Shown here: positions 63,079 through 64,000 of the stretch, one piece after another
Position numbering within the stretch: position 1 is the first letter of the stretch
How the letters are laid out: each line of letters begins with the position of its first letter
NCBI RefSeq assembly: GCF_000801105.2
Contig: NC_079514.1
Location: forward strand, 20,128,293 to 20,192,292
Direction: 5' to 3'
From: Raphanus sativus
Taxonomy: Eukaryota; Streptophyta; Magnoliopsida; Brassicales; Brassicaceae
DNA: 64,000 nt
The notes under the pieces: generated by a model
Seen by the model: only the letters and a program-made list of their open reading frames with translations
Database searches by the model: none
Told to the model about the DNA's origin: nothing
Program-made: the position numbers and the translations under genes

Positions 63079-63738
63079 TGACTCCGGGATGTGGAGGCTT
63101 TCACAGCTCCTTAATCGCCGGCTTACGACCTCGAGGGGTAGGGGCTTTCTCAGCCGTGCCTCGTCGACTCTGGAAAAAGCTTTGTCGGTTTAGAAGATGA
63201 ACGAGGGGGTCCTCGGTTTTGGTTACGGATTTTGGAATCCTTTTGTTTGAATCTCCGTTGTATCGGATGAGATCTCGACGTTGTCGATGGATGCTCTCTA
63301 ACGGATGGGGTTTCTACAAGGAAGGTATGGGAGTTGTCGGTGGCTTGGTTTATTCTCGGATGAGATCTTGATAGTGGATCGATGAAGCTCTTCGAGGATA
63401 GGAGATCAAGCGATGAAGTTTCTATGGTGTGGAGCGGTCCCGGTGTGATCCGGTGGTTCCAGTCACTGTTCCGGTGAAACGCCGATCAAGATGCAGGCGT
63501 TTGGTTAAGTTGGGGCGATCATGTGACACGTGCTTCCTCATAGGCGAGGATCGTAACACGTGTTGAGGACAAGCGTTACTTTCGACGCATGGTTTGTGGC
63601 GTCTTTTCGTTTCAGATGTGGGTCAGTGGGTTATGGGCCTTCTAGTTTAGTTTGCCCTTATGTTTGGGCTTAATGTTTTATATTTGTATTCTGTACTTGG
63701 GCTTTGGCCTTTATAATAAATAAATAGATGGAAAAAAA
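63079..63738 (+). other. GC-richer segment ending in an A-tract, unclassified
   Basis: After the helicase remnant comes about 650 bp of GC-richer DNA with GTCGGTGG/GATCCGGTGG-type phrases, ending TATAATAAATAAATAGATGG followed by A8. The end looks like a polyadenylated retroposon or a transcript 3' end, but no protein family is evident. Confidence 0.35.
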
Positions 63739-64000
63739 AGAGCTTCTATCCCACACATGTATTATATTTTAATAATAATGCTTTAATTCCAACAATATCA
63801 AAATGTCTTCTTATAAAAATGAAAAAACTCAGCAGATTTATAATGCACAATGGAGCATTCATTTGAAGATATACCAAGAGTTCATATCCAGCTATATCAA
63901 ATATGCCTCTTTAACCTCTGATAGCAATTGTTTCATACCCAATTAAACAAAGTTAACTATCTTGATTTTTGTCTATTTCAGGTTGTTTAATATAGACCAC

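Overview
The window is plant nuclear DNA from the Brassicaceae, most likely a Brassica chromosome. Two intact intron-containing host genes support this. One is an RD21B-type papain-like protease with a granulin tail (22177-24352). The other is an LRR receptor-like kinase of the LRR-III type (43329-45789). From memory of Arabidopsis thaliana they resemble neighbouring loci around AT5G43060 and AT5G43020, so the window probably preserves a short collinear block stretched by transposon insertions. No bacterial-type operon, CRISPR array, rRNA or tRNA gene was seen.

Almost everything else is transposable element. From left to right: a Helitron 3' end (to 209); a truncated MuDR/MULE transposase gene (237-2452, minus); an Athila-like Ty3/gypsy gag, primer-binding site and LTR (4400-8105, minus) followed by a LINE fragment (8106-9420) and an Athila pol fragment (9600-11625), in the odd order pol-LTR-gag; Helitron 5' ends (12060-12302) and a SINE-like piece; a complete 7.8-kb CACTA (En/Spm) element with 3-bp target duplications (13399-21222) carrying a TnpA-like and a tnp2-like gene, both broken; RD21B; two MITEs; a lysine/glutamate-rich pseudogene; an Athila 3' end with LTR (to 30240).

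The right half holds a full-length LINE with target duplication (32774-37984), a 3.6-kb non-coding Copia-like LTR element with a perfect 5-bp target duplication (38930-42568), the LRR kinase, a Tourist-like MITE (47195-47562), Helitron ends, a second LINE with an RNase H domain (48462-53969, minus), an Athila LTR without an internal region (54134-55411), a run of adjacent Helitrons (56541-59233), and a remnant of a Helitron RepHel helicase (62763-63078).

The host genes look functional: reading frames are open, splice sites are canonical, and the protease keeps its catalytic residues. All transposon proteins examined carry stops or frameshifts. I did not find a convincing new biological system. 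The observations most worth checking are: the internal copies of the CACTA subterminal motif between its two genes; an apparent start codon split by an intron in the TnpA gene; the ATCGATCGAT palindromes repeated through LTR and coding parts of the Athila elements; small tandem duplications inside one LINE; and nonsense changes of the CAG-to-TAG type, which suggest decay of methylated DNA.
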